Assembly: GCA_029240815.1 (NCBI GenBank)
Contig: JARDZO010000130.1
Span: forward strand, 1-14,864
Origin: Brevibacillus sp.
GTDB lineage: Bacteria > Bacillota > Bacilli > Brevibacillales > Brevibacillaceae
Direction: 5' to 3'
Length of the DNA: 14,864 nt
The position numbers and the translations under genes are program-made. This document shows positions 13,986 to 14,864 of this stretch, piece after piece; the first letter of the stretch is position 1; each line of letters opens with the position of its first letter. The notes under the pieces are model-generated. The model searched no databases, was not told the DNA's origin, and saw only the letters and a list, made by a program, of their open reading frames with translations.

Positions 13986-14837
13986 CTTCTGCATGTAAAA
14001 CGGATACGTACCCAACTGCCGTACCTGGCAGCCGATCGCTTCGATTTCGGCAAAAGCGCCAGGAAGCAGGACTTCATCCATCTTCTGCTCAATGTCGACC
14101 ACAAAAAAATAATTTCCCAACGCTTTTTTGGTTGGACGGGATTCTATGCGAGACAAGTTGATCTTGCGCCACGCAAAGGCTGCCAACACTTGATAGAGCG
14201 CTCCAGGAAAATCTTCTGGCAGTGTGACCAGAATCGTGGTCTTTTCCCGATCGGATGCAGGCAAAGTCAGTGGTTCCTGACCTACCAATACAAAGCGCGT
14301 GTAGTTGTTAGAAAAATCTTGAATGTGCGGCTGCGCCACTTCCAGCGGATAAATATCCGCATTCAGACGCGTTCCAATCGCCGCCCAAGCTTCTTCTGGA
14401 TGTTCACTTACCGTTTGTGCTGCCAATGCCGTACTGTTCACATTTTCCACGACAGCCTGCGGCATGTTTTCCCGGATAAAATGAAAACTCTGGGCGATCG
14501 CTTGCGGATGAGACATCACTCGGGTAATAGCGGACAGCGGTAATGGCTGCTCCCGTTTCGCGACCAGCAAGTTTTGCGTAATCGGCAAGGCCAATTCAGC
14601 CAAGATAGGAAGATCCACCTCATGGATCAACCAGTCCAAAGTGGAGTTGACTGTTCCTTCGATTGAATTTTCAATCGGTACGATCCCATACTTCACTTCA
14701 TCCTTGGCAACCGCGTTCAAGACTTCAATTATGCTCGGGTATGGCACGTAATCGATTGGCATCTCGATGGGTAATGATCGAGCCGCTTCTTCGGAAAAGG
14801 TACCACGGGGTCCGAGAAAAGCAAGTTTGTTCTGCAT
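13974..14837 (-). CDS. pheA: prephenate dehydratase
   Basis: PheA converts prephenate to phenylpyruvate in phenylalanine synthesis and is a cytoplasmic enzyme inhibited by phenylalanine. The 287-residue protein is a stand-alone dehydratase without a chorismate mutase domain, as usual in Bacillales. Motifs are GPRGTFSE (9-16), PIENSIEGTV (54-63), SHPQA (109-113), NSTALAA (134-140) and the catalytic NNYTRF (177-182, Thr180). The ACT regulatory domain covers about 200-280 with GALYQ (212-216) and ESRP (232-235), the phenylalanine-binding elements. I chose the ATG at 14837 because AGGAGA stands upstream at a proper distance; the open frame runs back to a GTG at 14855 that overlaps this site. Upstream sequence is outside the window. 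pheB and obg would be expected there by analogy with B. subtilis. Confidence 0.97.
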   Translation of the reverse strand: MQNKLAFLGPRGTFSEEAARSLPIEMPIDYVPYPSIIEVLNAVAKDEVKYGIVPIENSIEGTVNSTLDWLIHEVDLPILAELALPITQNLLVAKREQPLPLSAITRVMSHPQAIAQSFHFIRENMPQAVVENVNSTALAAQTVSEHPEEAWAAIGTRLNADIYPLEVAQPHIQDFSNNYTRFVLVGQEPLTLPASDREKTTILVTLPEDFPGALYQVLAAFAWRKINLSRIESRPTKKALGNYFFVVDIEQKMDEVLLPGAFAEIEAIGCQVRQLGTYPFYMQKVNS

Positions 14838-14864
14838 GGCGTTTCTCCTATCCACTATACTCTA

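Noticed and set aside
13908..14543. A 211-codon plus-strand frame opposite pheA
   Set aside because: It lies antisense to a fully motif-complete pheA and begins in the safA promoter gap without a ribosome site.

Overview
The window looks like a chromosomal segment from an endospore-forming member of the Bacillales, most likely Brevibacillus or a close relative. Three sporulation genes support this (a SafA-type LysM coat protein, a CotS-type coat protein and bofC). So do a bofC/ruv/pheA neighbourhood that resembles the obg-pheA-safA-bofC-ruvAB region of Bacillus subtilis as I recall it, strong GGAGG ribosome binding sites, frequent TTG/GTG starts and many hairpin-plus-T-run terminators. A ruvC gene argues against B. 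subtilis itself, which uses RecU. No transposase, integrase, CRISPR array, tRNA or rRNA was seen.

Layout. 1-1382 (+): the 3' part of a molybdopterin oxidoreductase cut by the window edge. 1534-4574 (+): a two-gene unit with an APC-family permease and a YtcJ-type amidohydrolase. It is preceded by a close match to a sigma-54 (SigL) promoter and closed by a strong two-way terminator. 4648-6980 (-): a ruvC-ruvA-ruvB-DUF2905 operon for Holliday junction processing, with start/stop overlaps or a 4-base gap at each junction, a terminator-like hairpin in the leader and a possible LexA box. 7155-7346 (-): a 63-residue unknown protein with a possible forespore promoter. 7476-8564 (+): a secreted protein of unknown function with a conserved His/Cys-rich motif. 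8597-9166 (-): bofC, with a good sigma-G-like promoter. 9356-11344 (+): a secreted CpdB-type 2',3'-cyclic nucleotide phosphodiesterase/3'-nucleotidase. 11387-13863 (-): safA followed 11 bases later by a CotS-type kinase-fold coat protein. 13974-14837 (-): pheA, prephenate dehydratase.

How the genes relate. The permease and amidohydrolase probably import and hydrolyse one nitrogen compound under SigL plus an activator not encoded here. The ruv genes form the complete branch-migration/resolution machine. safA, the CotS-like gene and bofC belong to spore formation: coat assembly in the mother cell, and BofC in the forespore, where it delays SpoIVB signalling. cpdB scavenges nucleotides outside the cell, and pheA makes phenylpyruvate for phenylalanine synthesis.

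No single dramatic new system is evident. The items most worth following up are the sigma-54 promoter with its upstream repeated elements, the hairpin in the ruvC leader, the secreted protein at 7476, the possible forespore-expressed 63-residue protein, and the repeat-built SafA C-terminal region. All function calls rest on reading protein motifs by eye, without a database search.
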